This document shows, one piece after another, positions 34,001 to 40,976 of a stretch of 64,000 nucleotides of DNA (positions are counted from its first letter, which is position 1; every line of letters begins with the position of its first letter). A model generated the notes under the pieces. The model did not search any database, was not told the DNA's origin, and saw only the letters and a program-made list of their open reading frames with translations. This stretch comes from Microbacterium sp. oral taxon 186 str. F0373. GTDB lineage: Bacteria; Actinomycetota; Actinomycetes; Actinomycetales; Microbacteriaceae. The position numbers were made by a program, and so were the translations under genes. The stretch is from assembly GCF_000411455.1 (NCBI RefSeq), contig NZ_KE150457.1, forward strand, positions 1,886,023 through 1,950,022. Reading direction: 5' to 3'.

Positions 34001-34738
34001 GCATCCGTGCGCCACGCGGAGCGCGTGCGCGCCGCCGTCGCCGCCGCGTTCGCGGGCCGATCCGACGTCGCCGAGTTCGTCGGCCGCGACACGGCCGAGC
34101 CGTTCGCGGTGCTCGGACTCGAGGAATCGGTGGCGGAGAGTCGCGACCGGGTCGTCTTCTCCCTCGGATTCGGGCTGACCAAGCACGGCCGGGTGCTGAG
34201 CGACTTCGGCGATCTGTCGGGTCCCGACGGAGAACGCCTCCTCACGGTCGGCATGACCCGCGCACGTCGCTCGATGGTCATCGTCTCGTCGATCCGTCCC
34301 TCGGCCTTCGACGAGGGACGCCTGGAGTCGGGTGCGGCGACGCTCATGTCGATCCTCGGCGGCATCGCCGCCCGCGCCCGTGAGTCCCGGCTCGAAGACC
34401 TCGCCGATCCGCTCACGCTGGCCCTCGCCGGTCACCTGCGGGCACTCGGCATCGCCGTGGACGTCAACTACCGGGGCATCCTTCCCCTGGTCGCGCAGCA
34501 TCGTGGCAAGGCGGTCGTCGTGGAGAGCGACGCCGACAGCATGGGGGAGACCCTGCGTGAGAGCCTGCGACTGCGCCCCCAGGTGCTGCGCCGTCTCGGA
34601 TGGCACTACGTGCGCGTGCACGCCTTCGACCTGTACAGCGACCCGGCCGGGGTCGCGGGACGGATCGCGGCCATCCTCGGCGCCTCGCCCGAGACGCCGC
34701 GCGCCGAGACCGTGACCGAACCGCTCGATCTGCGCTGA
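31022..34738 (+). CDS. Superfamily 1 helicase-like protein with nuclease-fold tail; ATPase motifs degenerate
   Basis: A 1238-residue protein of the Upf1/DUF4011-like SF1 layout. The P-loop position reads HTLPGTGGTQTV with Gly317 where the ATP-binding Lys should be. The Walker B position reads FDVVIVADAAALCL instead of a DEA-type box, and motif III is VVFGDPVTQRPTAF. Motif IV (TLTRSYRAGGEDL) and motif VI (LLTVGMTRARRSMVIVSS) are well kept. The last 90 residues (VVVESDADSM, then LRRLGWHYVRVHAFDLYSDP) look like the restriction-endonuclease-like REase_MTES_1575 domain, also with incomplete catalytic residues. GTG 31022 is chosen on the leaderless -10 box; GTG 31013 is the alternative. The frame is intact, so the protein is probably made, perhaps as a DNA- or RNA-binding scaffold. 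Confidence 0.85.
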   Translation: MWRADDGAVRGVDDADHGHAVSPADLDLSEPGVVVTHVAAGERARLREESAWLGGRSTLLHYTDAGDAGIDITKAHPGSLPQFITGRSTLLSNLFRDEVALRTARLAAERIAAKDVEMRTTRGIDTVHLAVGIAGWRIGGVTYAAPVLLRPLAIRRHHSDFDLKLHGTFTINPELVVAARTHFGLVIDGRALAELAYDGGVFKPQPVIDHLRALTAHVDTFTVQPRLVVSTFADASSPMSRDAESLDHPILNALAGHESDREDLSIVRTPAPPVSSDERPPAADRLLLDADAEQEAVLARIAAGQSLAVHTLPGTGGTQTVINAVGELVRAGKRVLVVSARRSTLEGVRHRLAGIGLPGLAVSPRHLHRDLIRAITRNEKAEQPKVADVDDALVRLRTVLRDYRDSLTQRHPRVEVSPLEALRTLATIASMTPQPSAATRFDIATLQSLGTRRAEAAQALATAARLGEFRFGPDDSPWYGVAFASTQEARDTHALAGRLHRTEVPAMLERGYELIAQTRMRPFSTLAELGAYVQLLQGIRASLDRFSTTVFERPLAELIQAHAPRRDAPAMTSPQRRRLKNLSREYVRPGMHITDMHESLVRVQQQRAQWQQLVDPGVMPEIPLGLDDVATAWQRVAADLGALDRALGRTEPLASLPIPYLLRTLAGLAATSDVFDNLVERATLRGELAEMGLEELLTELSVRHVPEEHVAAEFEFAWWQSALEAMLRSDRALLGANTSVVDRLERDYRLVDEAHAASAGPLLAAELATTWKIAVVDEAGEAAALKQLLRSGGASATELVAAAPKLVRTLAPVWLASPYEVPSIPESPLFDVVIVADAAALCLAEAAPALRRARQVVVFGDPVTQRPTAFRVGAGHASAEDEPDVPFDEVSVFERLTELVPVETLTRSYRAGGEDLAELVNGAFYEGRLVSYPWAGSYLGRGSLSVDYVEGGTGTPDPITGAVESPDAEVARVVTLVVEHAVNRPTETLMVVTASVRHAERVRAAVAAAFAGRSDVAEFVGRDTAEPFAVLGLEESVAESRDRVVFSLGFGLTKHGRVLSDFGDLSGPDGERLLTVGMTRARRSMVIVSSIRPSAFDEGRLESGAATLMSILGGIAARARESRLEDLADPLTLALAGHLRALGIAVDVNYRGILPLVAQHRGKAVVVESDADSMGETLRESLRLRPQVLRRLGWHYVRVHAFDLYSDPAGVAGRIAAILGASPETPRAETVTEPLDLR

Positions 34739-34743
34739 TCCCC

Positions 34744-34935
34744 GTGGCAGACGAGAGCCGCCAGCACGTCGAGCGCGTGCGCGGATCGCGCCGCGCGCGA
34801 CTGACTCCGGCGCCGGGCACCGACCCCGCGCCCGAGGTTCCCGTCATCCGCGACGATGCCCCGCCCCTCACCGGGGACGGGGCATCGGGGCCGAACGATG
34901 AGCGCCTGCGGCGGGACGTGCCGCCGCACTACTAG
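34744..34935 (+). CDS. Small hydrophilic protein of unknown function
   Basis: A 63-residue frame from GTG 34744, five bases after the helicase-like stop: MADESRQHVERVRGSRRARL, then a Pro/Asp-rich middle and the end LRRDVPPHY. It is charged, has no membrane segment and is probably disordered. The tight spacing suggests co-transcription with the helicase-like gene. No family recognised. Confidence 0.55.
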   Translation: MADESRQHVERVRGSRRARLTPAPGTDPAPEVPVIRDDAPPLTGDGASGPNDERLRRDVPPHY

Positions 34936-34937
34936 GG

Positions 34938-34992
34938 GCGTTTCGACGCGCTGCGCTCGCTCAACGACCGGAAGAGCGACGACGCGAAACGC
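34938..34992. repeat. REP-like inverted repeat, possible terminator
   Basis: GCGTTTCG (34938-34945) pairs with CGAAACGC (34985-34992) around a 39-base middle that contains GCGCTGCGCTCGCTCAACGA. A second element with the same GCGTTTCGAC core is at 59573. It lies between two convergent genes and can serve both as a terminator. Confidence 0.6.
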
Positions 34993-34994
34993 GC

Positions 34995-35411
34995 TCAGCG
35001 CGCAGCGGCGTTCTTCTCCAGCAGGTCGCGGATCTGGATGAGCAGCTCCTGCTCGGTCGGCAGCTTCTCCTCTTTGTCTTCGGGGACGCCGGCCTTGGCG
35101 GCCTGACGCTCCTTCCACGCGTTCATCGGGAACACGAACACGAAGTAGACCACGATCGCCACCGCGAGGAAGCTGATGAGCGCGCTGACCAGGTCGCCGA
35201 TCGGGAAGGTGACCGTTCCGCCCCAGACCGCGGGAACCGGGATGCCGGGAACACCGTTGTCGCCCGGCTTCCAGAACACCTCGATGAGCGGGGTGATGAT
35301 GGACGCCACGATCGCGTTCACGACGGCGGTGAACGCGGCACCGATGACGACAGCGACCGCGAGGTCGATGACGTTGCCGCGCATGATGAAGTCTTTGAAG
35401 CCGTTGATCAC
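34995..35411 (-). CDS. mscL: Large-conductance mechanosensitive channel MscL
   Basis: A 138-residue pentameric channel that opens on osmotic downshock. It starts MINGFKDFIMRGNVIDLAVA, with the pore helix AVAVVIGAAFTAVVNAIV; the second membrane helix is ALISFLAVAIVVYFVFVFPM, and the C-terminal helix bundle ends EQELLIQIRDLLEKN. GTG 35411 follows GGAGGAA at a proper distance. In mycobacteria mscL is near the same FmdB-MTHFS-galU block, so the neighbourhood is conserved. Confidence 0.96.
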   Translation of the reverse strand: MINGFKDFIMRGNVIDLAVAVVIGAAFTAVVNAIVASIITPLIEVFWKPGDNGVPGIPVPAVWGGTVTFPIGDLVSALISFLAVAIVVYFVFVFPMNAWKERQAAKAGVPEDKEEKLPTEQELLIQIRDLLEKNAAAR

Positions 35412-35440
35412 GGTTCCTCCGATTCTCCGGCGTGCGCCGG

Positions 35441-35710
35441 TCACGACCCCGACGAAGCGGGCGAGGACTTCGCCTCGGACTTCGATGATGTCGAAGTCGA
35501 TGCGCCGGCGCCAGCCCCCCCGCCGGAGGTGGACGAACGCGAGTCGGTGCGGTAGAAGCCGGAACCGTTGAAGGTGACCCCGACGGATCCGTACTGTTTG
35601 CGCAGCGCACCGTCGCACTCGGGACACTGCGTCAACGCGGCATCCGAGAAGGACTGCACGGCGTCGAAGCGATGTCCGCACTGCGTGCAGGCATAGGCGT
35701 AGGTGGGCAT
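35441..35710 (-). CDS. FmdB-type zinc-ribbon protein, homologue of mycobacterial Ruc
   Basis: An 89-residue protein. The N-terminal zinc ribbon has two CxxC knuckles, ACTQCGHRFDAV and TQCPECDGAL, followed by LRKQYGSVGVTFNGSGFYRT. The C-terminal 35 residues are a disordered Ser/Gly/Ala tail. The layout equals that of M. tuberculosis Rv0991c (Ruc), a redox-regulated chaperone that is switched on when its cysteines are oxidised; its gene neighbours (MTHFS, galU) are also the same. A similar role is a fair inference. Confidence 0.88.
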   Translation of the reverse strand: MPTYAYACTQCGHRFDAVQSFSDAALTQCPECDGALRKQYGSVGVTFNGSGFYRTDSRSSTSGGGAGAGASTSTSSKSEAKSSPASSGS

Positions 35711-35729
35711 GGTCTCCTCCGGGAAGGGC

Positions 35730-36326
35730 TCAGCGTTGCGGCGACGCGAGGTCGACGGTGCGGGTGGGGGTCACGACACCGGTGACCGGCTGGTCGTGGA
35801 GGTCGCGGGGAACCTCGTCCAGCAGTTCGGTGTCGAAGACGACGGCATAGACGGGCGGGCAGTGCTGCATCGAACCGAGGGTCTTGTCGAAGTAGCCCCG
35901 TCCCCATCCCAGGCGCATGCCGGAACGGTCGACGGCAGCGGCGGGGATCACGAGCAGATCGACATCGTTGACGGCCAGCGGACTCAGCACCTCGCCGACC
36001 GGTTCGGGCATGCCGAACAGGCCCTCCGCAATGTCGGCGCCGGGCTCGGCGACCACCCAGTCCAGCAGTCCGTCGGCGCGGGTGATCGGCAGCAGCACCC
36101 GGATGCCGCGCGCGACGGCGTCGGCGACGAACTCGTGCGTGCCCGGCTCGGTCGGAGCAGAAAGGAAGCAGGATATCGAGCGTGCGCCGGTGCGGGCGAT
36201 CAGCGCGTCGAGCTGAGTCTTGACGCCGGCGGCGTCGGCGGAGCGCATCGCTTCGGAACGCTGCTGACGGCGCTCGCGGAGGTCGGCGCGCAGTGCGCGT
36301 TTCGCGTCGTCGATGCCGTCGGTCAT
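35730..36326 (-). CDS. 5-formyltetrahydrofolate cyclo-ligase
   Basis: A 198-residue enzyme that turns 5-formyl-THF and ATP into 5,10-methenyl-THF, returning stored folate to one-carbon metabolism. The N-terminal KRALRADLRERRQQR holds the ATP-binding basic residues, and the C-terminal signature is MRLGWGRGYFDKTL. The protein has usual family length. ATG 36326 has TACAAT six bases upstream, a leaderless start, and the promoter is back-to-back with that of galU. It probably forms an operon with the FmdB and mscL genes downstream. Confidence 0.93.
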   Translation of the reverse strand: MTDGIDDAKRALRADLRERRQQRSEAMRSADAAGVKTQLDALIARTGARSISCFLSAPTEPGTHEFVADAVARGIRVLLPITRADGLLDWVVAEPGADIAEGLFGMPEPVGEVLSPLAVNDVDLLVIPAAAVDRSGMRLGWGRGYFDKTLGSMQHCPPVYAVVFDTELLDEVPRDLHDQPVTGVVTPTRTVDLASPQR

Positions 36327-36332
36327 GGTCCG

Positions 36333-36338
36333 ATTGTA
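36333..36338 (-). promoter_or_regulatory. -10 box of a leaderless promoter for the MTHFS operon
   Basis: On the complement strand TACAAT is followed by CGGACC and ATG 36326. Confidence 0.65.
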
Positions 36339-36394
36339 GGCGGCGCACCGACATGCACGGCCGCGACGGTCACGGGCGCGACGGTGTGCGCCGG

Positions 36395-36400
36395 TAGGGT
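36395..36400 (+). promoter_or_regulatory. -10 box of a leaderless promoter for galU
   Basis: TAGGGT is followed by seven bases and ATG 36408. Confidence 0.65.
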
Positions 36401-36407
36401 ATGGGTC

Positions 36408-37286
36408 ATGTCAGCTCCTGCGATCAAGGCCGTCATTCCCGCTGCGGGTCTCGGCACGAGGTTCCTTCCCGCCACCAAGGCGATGCCGAAGGAGATGCTG
36501 CCCGTCGTCGACAAGCCCGCCATCCAGTACGTCGTCGAAGAGGCGGTGGCGGCGGGTATCGATGACGTGCTGATCATCCTGGGGCGCAACAAGAACAACA
36601 TCTCGAACCACTTCGACTCGGTGCCCGAGCTCGAGTCGAACCTGCTCACCAAGGGTGCGCACGACAAGCTGCGCAGCGTGCAGCGCTCGACGGAGCTTGC
36701 CGACATCCACTTCGTCCGCCAGGGCGAGCCGAAGGGTCTCGGCCACGCCGTGCTGCGCGCCCGTCACCACGTCGGAGACGCGACCTTCGCGGTCATGCTC
36801 GGCGATGACCTGATCGACGAGCGCGACGAGCTGCTGTCGAAGATGCTGGCGGAGAACGCGGCGTCCGGCCTCACGGTCATCGCCCTCATGGAGGTCGACC
36901 CCGACCACATCCACCTGTACGGGGCCGCCGCCGTCGAGCCCACCGACGATCCCGATGTGGTCCGCGTCACGGGCCTCGTCGAGAAGCCGAAGAAGGAGGA
37001 TGCCCCCTCCAACTACGCCGTCATCGGTCGGTACGTCCTCACACCGGGCGTGTTCGACATCCTCGAGCGCACCGAGCCGGGCAAGGGCGGCGAGATCCAG
37101 CTCACCGACGCCCTCCAGGAGCTGGCCGTCACCGACGGCGTGCTGGGCGTCGTGTTCCGCGGTCGCCGCTACGACACCGGCGATAGGGTGGACTACATCA
37201 AGGCCATCGTGCAGCTGGCCGCCGACCGCGACGATCTCGGTCCGGAGCTGCGGCCCTGGTTGAAGGACTTTGCGGAGAAGCTCTGA
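36408..37286 (+). CDS. galU: UTP-glucose-1-phosphate uridylyltransferase
   Basis: A 292-residue enzyme making UDP-glucose, precursor for cell-wall glycans and exopolysaccharide. The nucleotide-binding motif AAGLGTRFLPATKAMPKEML is at residues 12-31, the metal-binding region at VMLGDDLID, the sugar-phosphate motif at GLVEKPKKEDAPS, and ERTEPGKGGEIQLTDAL follows. ATG 36408 is set by the -10 box seven bases upstream. The next gene, a RimJ-like acetyltransferase, follows in the same direction. In mycobacteria a glp (moeA-like) gene lies between galU and rimJ; here it is missing. Confidence 0.96.
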   Translation: MSAPAIKAVIPAAGLGTRFLPATKAMPKEMLPVVDKPAIQYVVEEAVAAGIDDVLIILGRNKNNISNHFDSVPELESNLLTKGAHDKLRSVQRSTELADIHFVRQGEPKGLGHAVLRARHHVGDATFAVMLGDDLIDERDELLSKMLAENAASGLTVIALMEVDPDHIHLYGAAAVEPTDDPDVVRVTGLVEKPKKEDAPSNYAVIGRYVLTPGVFDILERTEPGKGGEIQLTDALQELAVTDGVLGVVFRGRRYDTGDRVDYIKAIVQLAADRDDLGPELRPWLKDFAEKL

Positions 37287-37320
37287 CGCTGATCCTGAGC
37301 GGCCGAGGTGAGGGGTGCCG

Positions 37321-37950
37321 ATGGAACTGACGGCTCCCCGTGAGCACGGTCCGATCTCGATCCGACTCATCAAGCAGCGCGACGCGCGCGTGCTGCAGTC
37401 GGAGTTGATGAGCAACCGTTCGTGGCTGCGGCCGTGGGAGGCGACCAGCCCCGACGGTCCCGTCTCGTTCGATATGCGCCTCGGCATCCGTCGCCTGCTG
37501 CAGCAGTACCGCGACGGTGGCGGCGTGCCTTTCGTGATGGAGTACGACGGCGAGCTCGCCGGACAGCTGAACGTCTGGGGAATCGCCCGCGGGTCGCTGT
37601 CGTCGGCGACGATCGGGTACTGGGTGAGCGAGCGGTTCGCCGGCCGGGGCATCACGCCGACCGCGGTCGCCCTGGCGACCGACGTGTGCTTCCGTGAGCT
37701 CGGGCTGCACCGCATGGAGATCTGCATCCGTCCGGAGAATCGGGCGAGTCTGCGGGTCGTCGAGAAGCTGGGCTTCCGTTACGAGGGGCTGCGGCGGCGA
37801 TTCATCCACATCGCGGGCGATTGGCGCGACCACTACGCGTTCGCGCTGGTGCGCGAGGAGGCTCCCGAAGGCGTGCTGCAGCGGTGGTTGCAGGGTCGCG
37901 CGCCCGAGAGTGCGGCGACCGTGCCGCTCACCGACCGCCCCGCCGGCTGA
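37321..37950 (+). CDS. RimJ/RimL-type GNAT acetyltransferase
   Basis: A 209-residue protein-N-acetyltransferase homologue. It has RPWEATSPDGPVSF early on, then the acetyl-CoA loop YWVSERFAGRGITPTAVAL and the RMEICIRPENRASLRVVEKLGF block with the typical REGLRRRF-like ending. RimJ acetylates the N-terminus of ribosomal protein S5, though many paralogues act on other targets. ATG 37321 is preceded by GAGGTGAGGGG. It is the counterpart of Rv0995 in the mycobacterial galU-glp-rimJ-glpR order. Confidence 0.92.
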   Translation: MELTAPREHGPISIRLIKQRDARVLQSELMSNRSWLRPWEATSPDGPVSFDMRLGIRRLLQQYRDGGGVPFVMEYDGELAGQLNVWGIARGSLSSATIGYWVSERFAGRGITPTAVALATDVCFRELGLHRMEICIRPENRASLRVVEKLGFRYEGLRRRFIHIAGDWRDHYAFALVREEAPEGVLQRWLQGRAPESAATVPLTDRPAG

Positions 37951-38045
37951 CCCGTCGCAGCGCGGCAGGAGGCCGCGAAACCTTCAGGTTCGACATGAAG
38001 GTCAGACACGCGGTCGGATGTCGCCCGATCGCGTCGCCTCGGCCC

Positions 38046-38051
38046 TACCGT
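38046..38051 (+). promoter_or_regulatory. -10 box of a leaderless promoter for the SepX/GlpR gene
   Basis: TACCGT is followed by seven bases and ATG 38059. Confidence 0.6.
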
Positions 38052-38058
38052 GGGGGAC

Positions 38059-38979
38059 ATGGGTGGACAGGTTCTCGGCGGCGGCGTGGTCGTCCTCGTC
38101 GCCGTGGCGCTGTGGATGATCTACCTTCTGCCGTCGTGGCACGGCCGACACCAGTTCAATGCCGCTGAGCGCAACGCGGTGCGGTTGAATCAGGCGCTGC
38201 GTGTACTCGCCGAGACCAGTGAGACCCCGCAGGAAGTGCGGCTCGAGCTCAACGCGCGCACGGCGATGGCCCAGCAGCGACTGGCCCGTCAGGCCCAGAC
38301 CGAGCGCGAGCAGGCCGAGCTCGCCCGCGTACGCGCCGAGCTCGAAGTCACCAAACTGCAGGCGCGCGCCGAGGCCGCGGCCGCCCGCGAGGCCGCCGCG
38401 CGTGCGGCCGCTCGCGAGCGCGCGCGTCCCGAGATCCGTCGTGCCCAGGCTCGTCGGCGGGCGCGCCTCGTCGTCACTCTCGTCGCCGTCGCCGCTCTCG
38501 CGCTGGGCGCGTGGGGCGGCGTGCAGCTGGCCACGACCGGCGCGCAGCTGATGCTCTGGCTGGCCGGGGTGCTGTTCGTGAGCTGCGCCCTGCTGCTGCA
38601 GCGGATGTCGCGCGTGCAGCGTCGCGTGGTCGTCCGTGAGGCGGTCGCGCCGATCGAACGCGTCGCAGCCGACGTGCAGGACGTGGCTCTGGAAGCCGAG
38701 CGCAGCTCGTGGGTGCCGCGAGAGCTTCCGCGGCCGCTCACCGTGTCGGCCGGCTCACGTGCCGCCGCGGTGCTCGACGAGGCGGACGCCCGCGAAGCGC
38801 TGCGTCGCGGCGCCGTTGAGGAGGCGATGCGCGCGCGTGCCGAGCGTCAGCGTCCCGTCACGCTGCAGCCGCGGCCTGCGGCCCACGACGACGAGCTCGT
38901 CGGCGGAGCGGCCGCGGGCGACGCCGCCATCGAGGCCCATGTGCGCCGCCTGCTGGAACGCCGCGCCTCCGGTCAGTAG
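38059..38979 (+). CDS. SepX/GlpR-like divisome membrane protein
   Basis: A 306-residue protein. A first membrane helix at about residues 5-23 (VLGGGVVVLVAVALWMIYLL) is followed by PSWHGRHQFNAAERNAVRLN, the hallmark of the family. A long Ala/Arg/Glu-rich helical region (about 50-130), two further membrane helices (about 137-180) and a cytosolic tail follow. Streptomyces SepX and corynebacterial GlpR act in cell division, stabilising FtsZ-linked complexes. Its place after galU and rimJ equals that of Rv0996. I use ATG 38059 because of the leaderless -10 box; GTG 38050 would lie in the box. Confidence 0.82.
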   Translation: MGGQVLGGGVVVLVAVALWMIYLLPSWHGRHQFNAAERNAVRLNQALRVLAETSETPQEVRLELNARTAMAQQRLARQAQTEREQAELARVRAELEVTKLQARAEAAAAREAAARAAARERARPEIRRAQARRRARLVVTLVAVAALALGAWGGVQLATTGAQLMLWLAGVLFVSCALLLQRMSRVQRRVVVREAVAPIERVAADVQDVALEAERSSWVPRELPRPLTVSAGSRAAAVLDEADAREALRRGAVEEAMRARAERQRPVTLQPRPAAHDDELVGGAAAGDAAIEAHVRRLLERRASGQ

Positions 38980-39007
38980 CACCGGCTGATGACACCGACC
39001 GGTCGGC

Positions 39008-40207
39008 TCAGCCGACCAGGAGGCGTCCGCGGCCGATGACGACCTCGCGTCGCGGCGTGCGAACGAGGGCGTCCATGGCGTTCTCGGCATCCACGAGCAC
39101 GATGTCGGCGCGGTCTCCTGCCTGCAGTTGATTCGTCGCCAGGCCGGCGAAGCGGGCGGAGGCGCCCGTCGCGATCTCGACGACACGGAGGAGGTCGTCG
39201 TCGCGCACGATGCTCGACGCGCGCGCGTACTGCCAGGCGATACCGAGGAGGTCTCCGGTGCCGTAGGGGCTCCACAGGTCACGGATGCCGTCGGTGCCGA
39301 ACCCGAAGGCGACACCGGCCGCATCGAGCTCGTGCAACGGGAGCTGGGGGAGCCGGAGCGGCGCGACGGTGGTCATCGTCACGCCGAGTGCGGCCATCTG
39401 CGCGAGGAGGTCGCGGCGTCGGATGCCGTCGAGCTGAGCGACCGCGAAGCCGTGTGCCACGTTGACACGGCCGTGCAGCCCCAACCGCTCGACGCGCTCG
39501 AGGATGAGCTCGATCTGAAAGGCCCCCAGTTCGGCGGGGTCGTGCAGGTGGATGTCGACGCCGACGCCATGGTCGGCAGACAGTGCGAGCAGGGCGTCGA
39601 TCTGTCCGACGGGATCGCGGTCGATCGTGGCCGGGTCGAGCCCGCCGATATGCTCGACGCCTTCGCGCGCGGCGCGGTCGAGGAGGGCGAGCACGCCGGG
39701 GCGGCGCAGCACCCCGTCTTGCGGGAAGGCCACGATCTCGACGGCCAGGGCACCGTCGTAGCCGGCGACGGCCTCACGCACGGCCTCGATGCCGCCCAGC
39801 TCGAGCCCCAGATCGACGTCGACGTGCGTGCGGATCGCGGTGGTGCCGTGGGTCACGAACTGCTCGAGGACGTTGCCGGTGATCTCTGCCGACGGCATCC
39901 CGATCTCGTCGCGGTGGGCCCGCTCGTGACGGATGCGGCCCTCGGTCGTCCCCTCACCGCCATACGACTGCCAGGGAAGCCCCCACCACGACTTGTCGAT
40001 GTGCGCGTGCGCGTTGACGAGACCGGGCAGGGCGAGCAGTCCGCGTCCATTGACGATGTTCCCGGCGGTGTCCACGGCGGTGTCGTCGGACGTCGGCGTG
40101 ACCGACGAGATCGTCCCCTCCTCGATGCGGAGGTCGACCGCGTCGGCCGGGTGCGACCAGAGTCGGACGTTGCGAACGAGGTCGGGCACAGGTGCCGTGG
40201 AGCTCAT
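39008..40207 (-). CDS. Cytosine-deaminase-like amidohydrolase
   Basis: A 399-residue metal-dependent deaminase or hydrolase. The metal HxH is in NAHAHIDKSWWG, a further His in DIHLHDPAE, the next in VNVAHGFAV, and the catalytic Asp in FGFGTDGIRDLWSPYGTGDLL, a pattern close to CodA. The end AGDRADIVLVDAENA is the usual beta-domain closure. The substrate may be cytosine or another cyclic amide or guanidine. ATG 40207 is the best-conserved start, although GGAGG is very near it; ATG 40228 seven codons upstream is possible. The gene is convergent with SepX. Confidence 0.87.
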   Translation of the reverse strand: MSSTAPVPDLVRNVRLWSHPADAVDLRIEEGTISSVTPTSDDTAVDTAGNIVNGRGLLALPGLVNAHAHIDKSWWGLPWQSYGGEGTTEGRIRHERAHRDEIGMPSAEITGNVLEQFVTHGTTAIRTHVDVDLGLELGGIEAVREAVAGYDGALAVEIVAFPQDGVLRRPGVLALLDRAAREGVEHIGGLDPATIDRDPVGQIDALLALSADHGVGVDIHLHDPAELGAFQIELILERVERLGLHGRVNVAHGFAVAQLDGIRRRDLLAQMAALGVTMTTVAPLRLPQLPLHELDAAGVAFGFGTDGIRDLWSPYGTGDLLGIAWQYARASSIVRDDDLLRVVEIATGASARFAGLATNQLQAGDRADIVLVDAENAMDALVRTPRREVVIGRGRLLVG

Positions 40208-40245
40208 GCCTCCATCCTGCCGGTGCATGCGGTACTCGAGACGCG

Positions 40246-40252
40246 TGATAAT
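40246..40252 (+). promoter_or_regulatory. Extended -10 box of the tRNA-Ala promoter
   Basis: TGATAAT lies 16 bases before the mature tRNA, consistent with a short 5' leader removed by RNase P. Confidence 0.5.
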
Positions 40253-40267
40253 GTTGAGGACATACAA

Positions 40268-40343
40268 GGGCCTATGGCGCAGTTGGTAGCGCGCCTCGTT
40301 CGCATCGAGGAGGTCAGGAGTTCGAATCTCCTTAGGTCCACCA
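40268..40343 (+). tRNA. tRNA-Ala, anticodon CGC
   Basis: A full cloverleaf of 76 bases. The acceptor GGGCCTA pairs with TAGGTCC and contains the G3-U70 wobble pair that identifies alanine tRNA. The anticodon stem CCTCG/CGAGG frames the loop TTCGCAT with anticodon CGC at 40301-40303; the T arm is AGGAG-TTCGAAT-CTCCT. ACCA is encoded at 40340-40343. It reads GCG codons. Confidence 0.97.
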
Positions 40344-40395
40344 AGAAGACGGCTGATCGGGCATGAGAAATCATGGCTGAGCGGCCGTTTCTTTT
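40343..40395 (+). terminator. Likely terminator after tRNA-Ala
   Basis: AAGAA-G-ACGGC (40343-40353) pairs with GCCGTTTCTT (40384-40393), ten pairs with one bulged base, and ends in a T-rich run. The 30-base loop is long, so confidence is moderate. Confidence 0.5.
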
Positions 40396-40469
40396 GCCTG
40401 CATCCGCCGACCCGGTACTGACTTTGCTGATTGAGGCGATCTTCTCACGTGCGATCGCGTACGGGGTGA

Positions 40470-40976
40470 GTGCTCCGAGCGCGCGGCGATCGTCAAGCTC
40501 ACCGCCCTAGGCTGGATGACGCTCGGCTCTGCGATCGGACCCCCCTCGGCGAGTACTTCGTCTGGCGTGAGGACGATCCCGCGCCCGTGCAGTTGATCGC
40601 GGGGGGATCGGGGGTCGTGCCGCTGCTGGCTATGGCTCGCGCGCGTGCCGTCGCCGACAGTGCGGCTCCGTTCCGCCTGCTCTGCTCGACCCGTTCGCCG
40701 GACGACGCGATGTACGCCGACGAGATCTCCCGCCTTCCACCCGCCGCGTTCACGGTGTCGTGGGTCTACACACGCCAGCCGCCGCCCGGGTGGCCGCGAA
40801 CGGCAGGCCGCGTCACCGATGCCGAACTGGCGCAGCTGTGCTGGCCGCCCGCGGAGCGCCCCGCCGTCTTCGTGTGCGGGCCGACGTCGTTCGTGGAGGC
40901 GGTCGCCGACGCGCTCGTTCGCATCGGGCACGAGCCGGCGCGGATTCGCACGGAGAGATTCGGAGGGTCATCATGA
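40470..40976 (+). pseudogene. Ferredoxin/FAD oxidoreductase, only the NAD-binding half left
   Basis: From about codon 20 the frame encodes the C-terminal half of a ferredoxin-NADP-reductase-like enzyme: PLGEYFVW (end of the FAD domain), the NAD motif IAGGSGVVPLLAMARAR, LLCSTRSPDDAMYADEI, VTDAELAQL and the closing VFVCGPTSFVEAVADAL. The FAD-binding barrel, about 100 residues, is missing, and only 127 bases separate this frame from the tRNA. The first 20 residues do not match the family. The 3' end overlaps the DUF6510 gene by four bases, as in intact clusters with a molybdopterin oxidoreductase. I infer a deletion between the tRNA and this gene. Confidence 0.75.

Noticed and set aside
31466..34621. 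A reading frame of over 1000 codons antisense to the helicase-like gene
   Set aside because: Arg/Gly/Ala-rich with no recognisable motif; the plus-strand frame carries SF1 motifs.
35703..36407. Longer 5' extension of galU
   Set aside because: It is antisense to the MTHFS gene; the leaderless -10 box and the family match place the start at 36408.
40325..40343. Attachment site of an integrated element at the tRNA-Ala 3' end
   Set aside because: I looked for a second copy of the tRNA 3' end in the window and found none, and there is no integrase gene here.
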